From NCBI GenBank assembly GCA_964036295.1, contig OZ038462.1, forward strand, positions 40,405,680-40,469,679: a stretch of DNA of 64,000 nucleotides, in the 5' to 3' direction. The stretch is from Plumapathes pennacea. Taxonomy: Eukaryota; Cnidaria; Anthozoa; Antipatharia; Myriopathidae. Made by a program: the position numbers and the translations under genes. The notes under the pieces were generated by a model. That model was not told where the DNA came from, did not search any database, and was given only the letters and a program-made list of their open reading frames with translations. Below, in pieces: positions 1 through 11,338 of the stretch; position 1 is the first letter of the stretch; each line of letters opens with the position of its first letter.

Positions 1-206
1 TACCCCCACCCACCCCACCCATCCCCACACCAGATTCCCAACCTGAATCACTTTCTTGAGAATGTGTTGAGTTTGTCATATCTGTGTCTGTAGGTGAGAA
101 ATGCAGTTTAATATTTTTAAACTAAAATTATGGTGAGAAAGTAAGATTGGAAACTTCCAAAATCTGCAACATGCCATATAAATTAATTTGTAGCTTTGAT
201 TTACAG

Positions 207-2592
207 TTTTTGTGTATGGCCTGCTGACTCTGGTTCTTACATTCCTTGTCTCTAAACTTGGCAATATGATCCTGCAGGTATAGTAATCTTTTTTAGTTAG
301 TGGGAGGATGTCATATCATGTGTTTGACAGTGCACTGTTTCATGTTGTATTTCATTTTTATGTTGTATTTCTATAAATTATTATCATCAGATGAGTGCAT
401 CGATGTTTGGTTGTATTGGAGGTCCTTTGTTGGGCATCTTCTCACTTGGAATTCTTACAAGATCTGCTAATAGCAAGGTACTGAGATGTGTGTGTACAAC
501 CAGTGTCTAACAAATGCAGATCGCAGACCAAAAGAAAAGGAAAGAAAAGAAGAAAAGAAAATGCAAAAACAAAATCTCTGTACAATTTACATGAGACCAG
601 AAGCCAAAACGAATAAGTTAGACCAGTCTTACAGAGTCAAACTGCTCTGAAGTGATTTTTCAAACCATTGACAAAAATTACATGGCAAGAGTCAGTTTAC
701 TTGAGAAGAAAAGCAAAATGATCAAGAACATCCAGAAATACCGGATCTGGGCAGAAAACTTGCTGCGGTTCGCAGTCTACATTTGTGGATGTATGGACCA
801 TATATCCAGTCATGTACAACATTTATTAAAATCACTGTCTAGTATTTTTCTGAGGGTAATTCTGGGCAGAGTGTCATTGTTTGCTGCTATAGATTAAACA
901 GCCATCAGATCCAGGAGAGATCTGACCACTTGGGGTTTGGGGGCTTGTGCTCTCTAAGAAGTATTTTGAGATTTTAGACTCTCCAAAACACCATTTCTAA
1001 ATGGTAAATGCCATTTCAGTCGGGCTGAAAACTGTAACTTAAAAAAATCTGACTGGTTTCTATAAAGTGACCACTGACCAATTATGGCTTGATATTTTCA
1101 GGGAGCTCTTTTGGGTGCAATCAGCGGCATTTGGACTGTAACCTGGATTAGTATTGGTTCCATTGTCGATCCTACTGTTCTTCAAAAACTGCCCTTGTCA
1201 GTGGAAGGCTGTTCAGCTGTGAATTCAACAAATTCCACTCTCATGCCGATCACTGTTGCACCAAGACCAATAAGGTGGGTGTGTGCAGGTACTCTGTTGG
1301 ATAAAACTGCAACTGATAAACAGTTATTTACACCAATCAACAGCACTAAACCAGGATGCAGTCAGTGTTACCAGTCAGCCTCTTGTTTTGTATCATACAG
1401 TGGAAGACCCGGCCTTACGGACACCCGTTTATTACGGACATTTTCTCCCGACCGAAACTCATACAGATGCCTTTAAAACAAACCTAATACGGACACCGGG
1501 TAATACGGACACGTATCCCACAACGTATCCCAAATATGAGATTTTCATGCAAAGTCAACCCGGTTAAAACGGACACTATATTTGCTAATATATATTTTTA
1601 TCCAGTACAGCGTGCAGTTACTGACTACTTCAAATAACACTAACGTCCGTACGAATATTGTTATAACGTTACATGCTCTTGAACTTAGAAGTCTTAGACG
1701 TTTCTGGTTCCTGATGATGTTACGTAGTAACATATCATATATCTATAATCATGTACGTGACATAATTTGACAGACCCGGTTTATACGGCGGACACTGTGT
1801 CTGATCCCGATGATGTCCGTATTTTCCGGGTTCCGCTTAAAGGAAACTTTTGTGCGTTAAGAAACTTTAATTCCTTTGCTTGATGTGGATTATAATCTTG
1901 ATAGTGTCATTTTTTTCACCAGCAGCAGACTACACACTATGTATTCTATATCGTTCTTCTGGTATGGCTTTATTGGGTTTACCATAACATACATCGTTGG
2001 ATATTTTGCAAGTTTCATCTTCAGTGAGTACAGTATAAACTGTGTTACCCTTACCTATAATATATACTGCAGGGTCTGCAACTTAACACCAAGTTCATTT
2101 GAGAAATGTGTTGGAAAACGTCAGAATTTCTTTAAATACGTGTATGAGGGTCAGTGGACAATGACTTGTAAACAGAAATAATTATGGTCAAAATGTTCAC
2201 ATTATGTTAGTTTAGTTAGTTGTGTACTTTCTTTGCAGTGTTAACGCCTAAAAGTATTTGACTTGTCGACTCATTATATGAGTAGGAATTTATGCGAGGT
2301 TACACATTTCAAGACTGATCACATCACAGCTATCGCGAACCATGTGCCATTGTGATTGGCATTTAGATTGCCTACATGATAAACGTGAACTAAAGTGCCA
2401 CTTGGGAATTAAGGTACTTTATTCGTGTCAAATGAAATATCTTTTCATTTTTTAGGACAGCAGCTTGAGCCTGTGGACTCTCTGCTGCTCTTCAACTACT
2501 CTGCTTTCTTTCAATCACTCAAGTGTGGATCCCAGCCCTCACACAGTAAAGAGGTACACGTGTCTCTAATGTCTCTAATATCACTTTTTTAG
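207..2592 (+). CDS. SLC5-family sodium/solute symporter, C-terminal exons (5' end outside window)
   Basis: These are the last five coding exons of a sodium-coupled transporter of the SLC5 family, closest in feel to the monocarboxylate/multivitamin members SLC5A8, A12 and A6, which move small organic anions across the plasma membrane with Na+. Exons are 207-277, 391-477, 1102-1274, 1923-2023 and 2456-2592, with the stop at 2590. All introns are GT-AG and the phases match. Translated pieces include FVYGLLTLVLTFLVSKLGN, then GCIGGPLLGIFSLGIL followed by a typical SLC5 ANSKG junction. Next come a TM segment and an EGC-plus-Asn-rich extracellular loop (NST sites), then YSISFFWYGFIGFTITYIVG as the last membrane helix. 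The fourth exon follows an AGCAGCAG acceptor, so its exact start could shift by 3 or 6 nt. A GTACAC at 2554 might be a further donor, which would put the true end outside this model. The substrate cannot be assigned. Confidence 0.8.
1398..1838. mobile_element. Degraded inverted-repeat element (pogo/Tc1-like MITE candidate) in SLC5 intron
   Basis: The element lies in the intron between the third and fourth SLC5 exons seen here. The left end reads TA then CAGTGGAAGACCCGG, and the right end carries the degraded complement (CCGGGTTCCGCTTA). Inside are repeated TACGGACAC words (about 1417, 1435, 1488 and 1503), with complementary GTCCGTATT near 1815. The layout of a TA flank, CAGTGGAA terminus and repeated subterminal words resembles pogo/Tigger-type elements. 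No transposase reading frame is left. The family assignment is inference. Confidence 0.5.
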
Positions 2593-3995
2593 GAGCAGGA
2601 ACTTAGCGAACGTTTTCTTGAAACACCTATATGTACATATGTATATGTGTATGTGTATATATATGCATATGTACACGTTTATATTCGCTATTGATTTTTT
2701 TGTTATCGATTGACAGAATGAGGAATGACTGGATGTCCTTTATTTACTGCAGGGAAATACAGAAAGGGTACAACCATATAGAAAACTAACAGCAGGAGAA
2801 CAAGACGACACTCAAATCCAGTGATTAACATAATCCAAGTAAGCAGAGACCGTGCAGCTCCAAAATTTACCTGTGCTATTTTTGACTCACGTGTATCCCA
2901 CACTGTACACTGGACAGAGCGGTACCACCAGTCGCAGAGGGAGCAAGAAACACCTTCAACAAATCAGAAACCAAAGTAATTCGCGTTTGGTTTTGCTTTG
3001 AAGAATAAACCAATCAGCGGTACGAGCCAAAACCAAAAACAATCATACGATTACCTTCTACAGTCATCCGAAAACGGCTGTATGAGCAACAGAATGTTTC
3101 AGTATAAGCGTATGCTAATTAATTATTAATATTGATTTAATCTCTGATAGTGACCAAATGAGCAAAACACTTCCTTAAAATAGTTATTTGTTATATAGTA
3201 GAACTATTTTTTTAGCCTACACAGAAAATGTATACATACAAATCTAATTTACAATTCATTCAAATAAGAAACTTTAGTATGTTGCTGAAACTCACTAAAA
3301 ACCAGGTTATGAGTCCGTTGTTCTTTAATTGACAAATAGTTTGCTGCATTATCTATTGTATATAGATTATGTTATGGTCAGGGTTGCAGGATTTTTCCAG
3401 TGAAAATAACTCATGCATACAACCATTGTTGTGGTACTACATGTACGTACAAAGCTAAATTGCATGAAGTATTTTATTTATCTACAAATGACTTATTCTA
3501 AAGATTTTTCGTACTCTAATCCTATTATAAGATAGAGGCAAGTGACATCTTTGCAAAGACAACAAGAAAATCGAGTTTGACGCAATACAAACAGACGTCA
3601 AACTTCTATTGTCGTTGTCTGCACAGATGACGTCATATAATGTTAAAAAATGAACATAAAATAAACAAAACCACGAACACTGGACACTGAATTGGCTAAC
3701 AATTAGCCCGAAGTAGTCTGGTAAACAAACCGTATACTTAGGAGGCACCATTACAGTTGTTTTCTATCAAGTTTGCGAGGTCTCTTTTTCTGTGAAATAC
3801 CTGAGGCAAATGTATAGGGAAAACTTAGTTGTGCGATATCTTAGCTGAAATTTTACGAATTTATACGCAAATCGTCTGATGTGACCGTTTTAGGTGCAAA
3901 TATTAGGGATGTGCAGTAAAACAACTCGTTATCACCACAGAACTTAGATAGATAGTGTCACACGTATTACTGTACATTGGCACTTCAATAAAGTA
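2593..3995. other. SLC5 3' flank, no gene seen
   Basis: This AT-rich stretch follows the SLC5 stop codon. An AATAAA at 3004-3009 is a possible polyadenylation signal. A TATG/TACA-rich low-complexity run lies at 2625-2685. No convincing coding exon is visible on either strand. Confidence 0.5.
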
Positions 3996-4006
3996 TATTA
4001 TTATTA

Positions 4007-4038
<32 letters not shown>

Positions 4039-4060
4039 GTTGTTGTTGTTGTTGTTGTTG
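3996..4060. repeat. (ATT)n/(GTT)n microsatellite
   Basis: A run of ATT units changes into GTT units near 4038. The poly-Ile/poly-Thr minus-strand frame over it is an artefact of the repeat. Confidence 0.95.
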
Positions 4061-4200
4061 TATGCTTTCTGTTCTTGTACGAGAGTTGGGGGTGTTCTGT
4101 GTCGTTCATCTTTGTTGATAGTGTTAGCTGACCCTAACTCGGTCTAACCTTAATCGAGTGTCGCTAACCCTAACCTAAACAACTGAAAAACAATAAGACG

Positions 4201-5110
4201 GGCGCTAGAAATAGGAGCAAATAATTGCCTAACACTTCACTCTTTTCAAACAAAAGGGCATAAAATTATGCGTAGTTTTCTTGCTATATCTCGTCAACGG
4301 CTGACGACAAATAAGGCAAATGCAGTATAAAAAAGTCTCGTTATAGTACAAGGAAGGTTTCCTGAAATTTTCGGCCGTTTTTAGCAAAAAGCAAGGGCTA
4401 TAGCTTTACCATTTTTTCAAAAATCGGCCAATTTTGGCCTAATCTCAGAATTGCATGAAACTTCCAGAAAATGTTCTTGGAATATAGCGAGATTATAATA
4501 TGAAATCTGTGATATTCAAAGAGCAGGCGCGAGTACTACGAGCAAATAATCGCCTCACACCTCTCCCTTTTCAAGCAAAAGTGCGCAAAATTATGCATAG
4601 TTTCATGCTATATCTCGTCAACGGCTGAAGAAAAATAAGACATGTATTTAAAAAGTCTCGTTATAGTCCCAGGAAGGTTTCCTGAAAGTTTTAAGAGTTC
4701 TAAAAATTTTACTCTAAATCGGCCATTTTTGGCCTAATCTCAGAATCGCACGAAACTTTCAGGAAATGTTCCTGGGAGTATAGAGAAGGTTTTGATACGA
4801 AGTTTGTGATATTCAAAGAGCAGGCGCGAGTAATACGAGCAAATAATCGCCTAACACCTCTCCCTTTTCAAACAAAAGTGCGCAAAATTATGCGTAGTTT
4901 TCTTGCTATATCTCGTCAAGAGCTGAAGAAAAAATAAGACAAACTTATTGCAAAAGGTCTCGATATAGTGCCAGGAAAGTTCCCTGAAAGTTTCAAGAGT
5001 GTTAAAAATTGCTCAAAATCGGCCGTTTTTGGCCTAATCGGCTCAGAATCGCATGAAACTTCCAGAAAATGGAATAGGTATATACTTGAATGGAATAGGT
5101 ATATAGCTTC
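4201..5110. repeat. ~300-bp tandem repeat, three copies (satellite-like)
   Basis: Three head-to-tail copies begin at about 4201, 4526 and 4823. Each contains, in order: GGCGCGAGTA-TACGAGCAAAT, a CTAACACCTCTCCC block, GCTATATCTCGTCAA, AAGTCTCGTTATAGT, CAGGAAGGTTTCCTGAAA, then a CAGAATCGCATGAAACTTCC block. Divergence between copies is moderate. The array ends about 80 bp from the stop codon of the Xlox/Cdx-type gene, so it lies directly beyond that gene's 3' end. Confidence 0.9.
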
Positions 5111-5161
5111 TAAGGCACTGTCCATCATAATACTTTTCGACGACACAATTTAAACTGGACT

Positions 5162-5167
5162 TTTAAT
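5162..5167 (-). terminator. Possible polyadenylation signal (ATTAAA) of the Xlox/Cdx gene
   Basis: ATTAAA on the minus strand lies 24 nt after the stop codon at 5192. It is the only close poly(A)-like hexamer I noticed before the satellite array. A 3' UTR this short would be unusual, so the assignment is tentative. Confidence 0.3.
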
Positions 5168-5191
5168 TCATTTTCCCAAACTGGTAGTTCA

Positions 5192-7280
5192 CTAATCTTC
5201 CAGTTCATACAACCTTCGTATATCGACTGGATTTGTCTTAAAGCTCTCAAACGAGCTTGTTTCGCTCTTTTTCATCTTCATGCGGCGGTTTTGGAACCAA
5301 ATCTTAATGTGCTTTTCGGAGAGACTTAGCGACCTGGCCAGTTCAGACCTGCGCTTGCGCGTGATGTAGTGACTGAACAGAAACTCCTTTTCCAGTTCCA
5401 CTTGCTGTGTTGTCGTGTACGCCGTGCGTGCTCTTGTGCGAACCACTGCTGACCTCCAGGACTCTCGTCCGCGTCCCTGCACTAAGCTCTGATCAGCTGG
5501 AAAACAACAACGACAACTTTATTCAAAGTTTGATGACAGACTTGCGCCAAGATGACAAACGCTGTTACAAACTTAGTTATAAATGCACCCGGCGTTACCA
5601 ATCACATCGCGCATACTATCTGTACCTTATAAAGCACGCTACAAAATGCTACACTATTTTAACGCGGTCAGTTTTCTCCCAACATTAACCCGTTTTCTCC
5701 CAAGCTCAAAACACATATTCTCCCAACCTTTTAAGACCAGCTTTCATGTGAGCAAGGTATCAAAAGTTCTCTTTACAATATGACATGTTTCTGGAGAACA
5801 TTGAAGTTACCCTAAACGCACTCCCTTAGACAAACAAAAACAGCTATGATCTATAAACCGTCCAAGTTTACCTGTACTCCGGACAAAATGACTGCTATAA
5901 TTGATGGCAGCACTGAATAGGAAAGAGGAGGTTGCTGCACCACGGAGGTTTTGGGCACACGAGTGTACCTTTCAGAAACGTTTTGGACAAACTAGAAGCC
6001 GGGCCCCAAGATGGTGCAGCCAATATTCTTGACGGGGTCAGAAAAAGTCCACTTTTTTAAGCCAACGGCAGCATAACCCTGACTTGCGAAACTACATTCT
6101 GACTGATTCAACCTCTCAAGAGTCCTTCCAGGCCGTGTCCTTCAAGTTCACCCAGGAATCTTAGTTAGACCTTTCACTGTCATATTTCTCTTCTCAAATT
6201 AGACTTTTAAAACAATAATGAACTCTACTCAACAAGAACGTTCCACTTATATAAAAATGTACTCGTTGAGAGCTTTTATCTGGGCGTTCACACCTTTAGG
6301 TTTCATCAGGCAGCTCTGGAGTTGGTAGTCAGTACTGCTATTGGAATGTACTAGTTGCCGGAGAGCTTTCATTTGAGTGGCCACACCTTTAGGTTTCATT
6401 TAACAGTTCAGGAGGTGGAAGTGAATACTTCTATTAGAATGAACTCATCAAGAGCTTTCACTTTAGTGGTCACACCTTTAGGAGCTTTCAGTCGAGTGGT
6501 TAAACTTTAGTTAACAGTTCTGGAGCTAGAATTCATTTTGTCGGTTGAGTCCAAGTGCGGAAAACCGCGTAGATATACAAAAACAAATTAAACAAACGAA
6601 CGATTTCCACAGTAAGAAGACAATGGTTATTCAATACAAAACAGGGTACACTTTTAAGGTGTGCCAAACTTTGGCCTGGTGTTACATGAGCTCAAACTGT
6701 CACAAACATTACTTTTGGTTTCCACTAGGAAGGGCCGAAAGTCCAACTTCCCTCTCCAAAAGTGAATGCTCTAAACGTCAAAGCGTTAATGAAGTATTTT
6801 TTGTTGATATTTTGTTGCGAACCATGTACAAAACACGCTGCGTAGAAAAAATCATATTAGCATCTTATGTTCTCCCTTTTCTGCTAAAGATTGCTGTTGA
6901 ACATTCCGACAATATGCTCATATACACAAGAGAGTTTAAAAGTTCTCCATACCTAATCCTGTCCCGTTGCAGGATATTTGGCCAACGTCGGGTGCCTCAG
7001 CTGCTGCAGAACTCGACCCGTCGCTGGAATAATGACGCAGAGGGCTAGAGAAACCCAAGTGCAGCGAACCAGCAAATGGATCCGGTGAGATAGGAGGGAT
7101 CCAACCCAGAGGATCGGGCGGACAAGTGGGACGGATTTTGGTTAAGGGGGAACTTGTCCCCAAACAACCAATACGAGGCCACTCTGCTTCAATGGCATGT
7201 CCATCACGAGTGTCTGAGAGACCAGTTTGGAGGAACTGCGGGTAACGTGTATTGACGTCAGTGTAGTTGAATTTCTCCAT
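5192..7280 (-). CDS. Xlox/Cdx-type ParaHox homeobox transcription factor
   Basis: This gene encodes a sequence-specific nuclear transcription factor. The model has two exons: 7280-6953 (109 codons plus 1 nt) and 5481-5192, giving 205 aa. The donor reads ATTAG|GTATGG and the acceptor AGCTTAG|TGCAGG, and both are phase 1. ATG 7280 is the first in-frame Met after a TAA three codons upstream. The homeodomain spans residues 124-183. It has ELEKEFLF in helix 1, HYITRKRR before helix 2, and [13 protein letters not shown] in recognition helix 3. His44, Ile45, Gln50 and Asn51 are present; His44 is a hallmark of the Xlox/Pdx class, while HYITRKR recalls Cdx. Residue 56 is Met, where Xlox proteins have Trp. 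The N-terminal part is Ser/Pro/Gly-rich and lacks a clear YPWM hexapeptide. Gsx lies upstream on the same strand, as expected for a ParaHox cluster. A Hox gene of another class is the alternative and is less likely. Confidence 0.88.
6225..6540. repeat. Imperfect ~100-bp tandem repeat in Xlox/Cdx intron
   Basis: About three to four degenerate units recur inside the single intron of the Xlox/Cdx gene. Each contains GAATG-ACTCGTTGAGAGCTTTCA-like text, a GTGGTCACACCTTTAGG block and AACAGTTCTGGAGCT. A further lone copy lies at about 33172-33260, so the family is dispersed in the genome. Confidence 0.8.
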
Positions 7281-7726
7281 CACTTGTTATTGCTCTGCTA
7301 ATGTCTTGTCCGTGCGTAGAGGTATCAACAAGTTGACTTCGAGGCGCTCAGGTGTTTTTACTTTTTTTAGTTATGCTTTCCGAGAGTGTGACTGAGTAAT
7401 TCCTGCTGCAGGAATTACAAAATAGACAAGCGCTGTAAATTCACCGTGGAAAAACACTTTGGGTCCTACGGAATCTGACTAATTCTGGGACTAAGTCACC
7501 TGTATGTTTTTCATATCTCTACACCTAGAATATTACCCAGATCATGTTGATGCGCCAACTGTCACCAGGATATCGGAGATTACAGAAGACCAAATAAACA
7601 TTGGCGTTTCAAGTCACCACTGCATTCAAACTAGAAGTTCTAGTATGTCAATGCAAGTCCCATAATTATATTAATGCGCTTGGGGAACACAATATCCTGA
7701 ACAGAATTTGGTTTCGAATTCAAGTG

Positions 7727-7752
7727 TTTTTTTTTTTTTTTTTTTTTTTTTT
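7727..7752. repeat. Poly-T run
   Basis: Twenty-six consecutive T. It could be the tail of a minus-strand retroposed sequence, but no body can be recognised. Confidence 0.9.
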
Positions 7753-8395
7753 CTTTTGTTGTTGTAATAAATAGATTTCCTTTGACGCACATCGCAGCTC
7801 CCCACACCTTCTGGTTCTAGCTATTTATTTAGTTCGTATATCGGACACGCAATGCGAATAACTACAGAATAACAAACTCGTAAATCTTACCTCTTGACAG
7901 GTAACGAGTATCTGTATACTCGTACGGCGCACAAAGGTTTGAATTCTGCGGGCTGCAACCGTTCATATTACCCATTTCAATCTGTAAATTTAAGAATACA
8001 GAATGTTAATAATACAGAACATACACAGACTGCGGTATACAGTCAAATAAGAAACAAAACTATCTAATTCTGAAGCCAGCTGTCGGTTAAAATTACAAAG
8101 CTGGCTGGCTAACATAACTCACTCAAATGCAAAATATGTTCGGGTTGTGATGAGTTTCGGTTCATGGGCGGTGATGGCGGCAAAATTAACGATAATTGCT
8201 TTTCATTTAGAAGGGAGGTACTCCTAAAAACCTATCTATTACAAACGCATTCCACAGGAGATTTCCCAGCAGTAGTCATAAACTTAAAAAGCCAACAGGG
8301 AAGTGGAATACGAATGCTATATATGTAACTAGTTGAGCGCTTGCTACCTCTAAACAGTCACAAGGAAACATTTCTTCCCCTGTCACCAACCAGTC

Positions 8396-8421
8396 AGCCA
8401 AGCCAAGCCAAGCCAAGCCAA
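8396..8421. repeat. (AGCCA)n short tandem repeat
   Basis: About five perfect AGCCA units. Confidence 0.9.
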
Positions 8422-10736
8422 GTCCAGCTCCAAGAACTCACAAAAGCGGCAAGTTAAAAAAAAGCGACGCCCATTACACATGCGTCAAAAGGGTCGGGCA
8501 AAATCCAAAAATCACTCCAATGACGGCATCACACACCTAGACATCAAAATAACCGACTGAAAATAAACAAATGGTTTGTGCAGTGGAGGCCGAATATTAA
8601 GCAGGAATTTATGGAGGCTTTCGGGTACCGTGAACGTTCATAAATATTAAGCTAGAAGAGTGAGCTTCCCGATAAATTTTTCATGGTGAACAGCATAAGT
8701 GAAGTCTCGATGTTTAACTACAGATCTTTTTTGTGCAAGAAGATAGAACAGGCCTGTATGAAAAGGAGGCTACATGGTCGAATAATGGCCCCCTCTATCT
8801 TGCGAAGGATCAGCAGCGGGGCGCAAATCGGTGCAACTATCTCCTTTCGACAGTCAACTATACAGCCATTAGAAGTACAGTACGGCAGGCATGGCGTACA
8901 TGGCAGGCAGTAGTATCTTGCTTAGTAGTGGGTTCCTCACTTTTTATCTTGTTCAAGCAGCAGATGCGGAGAATAAGCCATAATTACATAAGTATTAAGT
9001 GCTTAAGAAGTTCCTGTTCATACCAAACTGTGTTAACTATCATAACAAGCGAATCAACTGGGCGAGTCTTAAAAAAGCTGACTAATTACCAGAACTTTAC
9101 TGCAGATTTAGTTGAATTACATAAAGATAAGAAAGGTTCGGATTGAGAAAAGAGGTAGAAAGAGAATGTATTACATCGGTTCTACATGTGATAGGCTTGA
9201 ACAAACATGTTCCCTTTTGCGCAAAAATAGAACAATGGCGCGGTTTAACCAGATGATAAGGCCTTTAAACTTCAGATGTATACAGTTGTCCTTGTGTTAA
9301 TGTCCATTGATAAACTGATATTTTTATTGTACTGCGCTATAGTCTTGTCGTCGTCTGCAGAACATGAACCCTCGACCGGAAGCCATGTGGATAGAATTAG
9401 CAAGGAAGATTAATGTGCAGTCGAACGCAGCCACGCCCTTCATAAATCGTCATTCCCGTAAATTTCTTTCCATTCCTGTACTTTCACTCTCGAAGAGGTG
9501 ATCTCTTTTTTTTTTTTTTTTGCCAAACTTCTTTTAAAAAAATGATTTAAGTGTCTTGATTTTCAGACGCCAAGCAGCATTCAAAGAGAATTCCTTCTAC
9601 CGTGTAGACGAACAGGATGGAGCTTGACATTGGATACACAGCTCCTTCCGTTTCTTAATAGGACCTAAGGAGACGCATTAGTATATCAAAGAGTTCTAAA
9701 ATGCTTGAGGCGATTTACTATCAAGTGATTGAAAAACATTTGTAGCTATAAACAGTACATTAACAACAGATTTTCCTTTTCTCGTGGTGTTTCTTCTCTG
9801 CAAATACCATGCAGTATTCACAAATGGCTCCATGATTACAAAAATACGCAAAATACTGTCTCGAAGTTTGCTTGAAAAGAAGAACTGAATTCTAGCACTG
9901 ATGAAGAAATCGCTGTTAGTCCCAAACTGAAACATGCTGTCAATTGTCACGAATCTTGGGACTGAGATAATTCGGCTTCAATCATGTTTCTGCAATATCC
10001 CTTCAACATCATTATCCTTTCTTGTGGGCTTTAGGGCGATAATAGGGGCTTTCAGTATCGGCACTGAGGCAGTTGATCGTGCAATATACCCGAGCAAGAA
10101 ACTTTTAACCGAATAGATAGTCATCGAAGTTACAGATAACGAATAAATACCGATGGAGAGAATGGGGTACACTCTCTGATTGGACCGAATTCTTCCTTGT
10201 CGTGTTCTTGCTGTACAGTAGCGGATAAATTTTTCAGTCATATTTTAGCTAATAATCTTCATTTAAAGAGATAGAGAGGGGCCCAATCTAACTCGCTGTT
10301 GATAAAATCTGGGTTAATGTCGAGTAAATGTTGATAAATCTGAGCAAATGTTATTTGCGTGAGGTTTTTCAGGTCTCATTCCAAAACATGACCGAAGACT
10401 TGAAAGTATAAGATGCCTTTACTCCATCGCCGAATGAACTAAGGGTAAGACTGAGACAGCTATAGTGGGATCCCGTAGTACACGCATGTCCAATGTACCC
10501 AATCTCAGTCCGATTTCAGTTTGACCGTCGGTCCGTCCGGTCACCATTAAAATGAGGGTTCTCAATGAGCACATTCTCAGAACAGTCATTTGAATAGTGT
10601 AGTGCTGAACGAAGTTCGTATTTTTGGTATTTGCAAGTAACTTTCACCCCCCTCCCCCTCCCAACTTCAATTTGCTTCTTTATTCTCTCTTCAGAGATAA
10701 ATCACACAATGTTGAGAACTTGGCCTCTGATACCTT

Positions 10737-10854
10737 ACTTACAAGAAAGCTGGTTAAATAATCAGTCCTTACTACATCATTCGTATATTTTCTTCTTAAA
10801 AAGTTGGGGGAATCTGCCATTTGAGCTTGAGAGTACAACATAGCAGTGAAAGGT
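10737..10854. repeat. Dispersed repeat, copy A
   Basis: Shares CGTATATTTTCTTCTTAAA, an AAAGCTGGTTAAA-like block and TTTGAGCTTGAGAG with a second copy at about 49430-49555 in the same orientation. The copies are diverged and no termini were identified. Confidence 0.65.
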
Positions 10855-11308
10855 CGATAAAAATTCTAAACTCAAATCAGGGTGACTTGGCAAAACCATC
10901 ATTTGATTAATAACAGAAGCCAGTCACACAGAAGGGAGCTTGGGTACAACCATTCTTCTTAATGCTACTAAGTAAAGCAGCACATGGGATTCCCTGGCAA
11001 ATCGGCCCACGCGCTTTGCTATTTAATTCTAGTTTATAACATTTTTAAAGTCCAAAGCTGCGATCTCTTTTGGTCTTTTCTTGTTTTCGTATGTTTTTGG
11101 ATTTCGCACGTGCACACGTGTCGGCTTGAGATCAAACAGGTGAACTTAGCAGGTAGTTACATGTGCTTGCTAAACGCTTTAACACGCTTTCAACTGGTTG
11201 CGAACACAATGGCTACATGTAACTGTAATGTTTGTCTTTTTCAGCCGTTTTTCACGTTCACGTTTGAACGAGTTTCATTGAAGTTCCTAAGTGTAACGTG
11301 GGTAAATA

Positions 11309-11338
11309 TAGTATTGTATTGTATTGTATTGTATTGTA
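11309..11338. repeat. (GTATT)n microsatellite
   Basis: Five to six units of GTATT. Confidence 0.9.

Noticed and set aside
4129-4182. TAACCCTAAC-like words suggesting interstitial telomere sequence
   Set aside because: Only two or three degenerate units, interrupted by unrelated text. Too short to claim a telomeric repeat.
6545-7048. 167-codon plus-strand frame overlapping Xlox/Cdx exon 1
   Set aside because: It runs antisense to the well-supported homeobox exon, has no recognisable domain and extends into the intron.
6953-7280. A YPWM-type hexapeptide in the Xlox/Cdx N-terminal exon
   Set aside because: Only weak GWIPP and YPQF words are present. Neither matches the Pbx-interaction motif in sequence or position.
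8733-9146. Plus-strand frame of about 137 codons
   Set aside because: Looks protein-like in part (GPLYLAKDQQRGANRC), but no family was recognised, no splice partners were found and the downstream half is low-complexity. Could be a transposon scrap; not strong enough to annotate.
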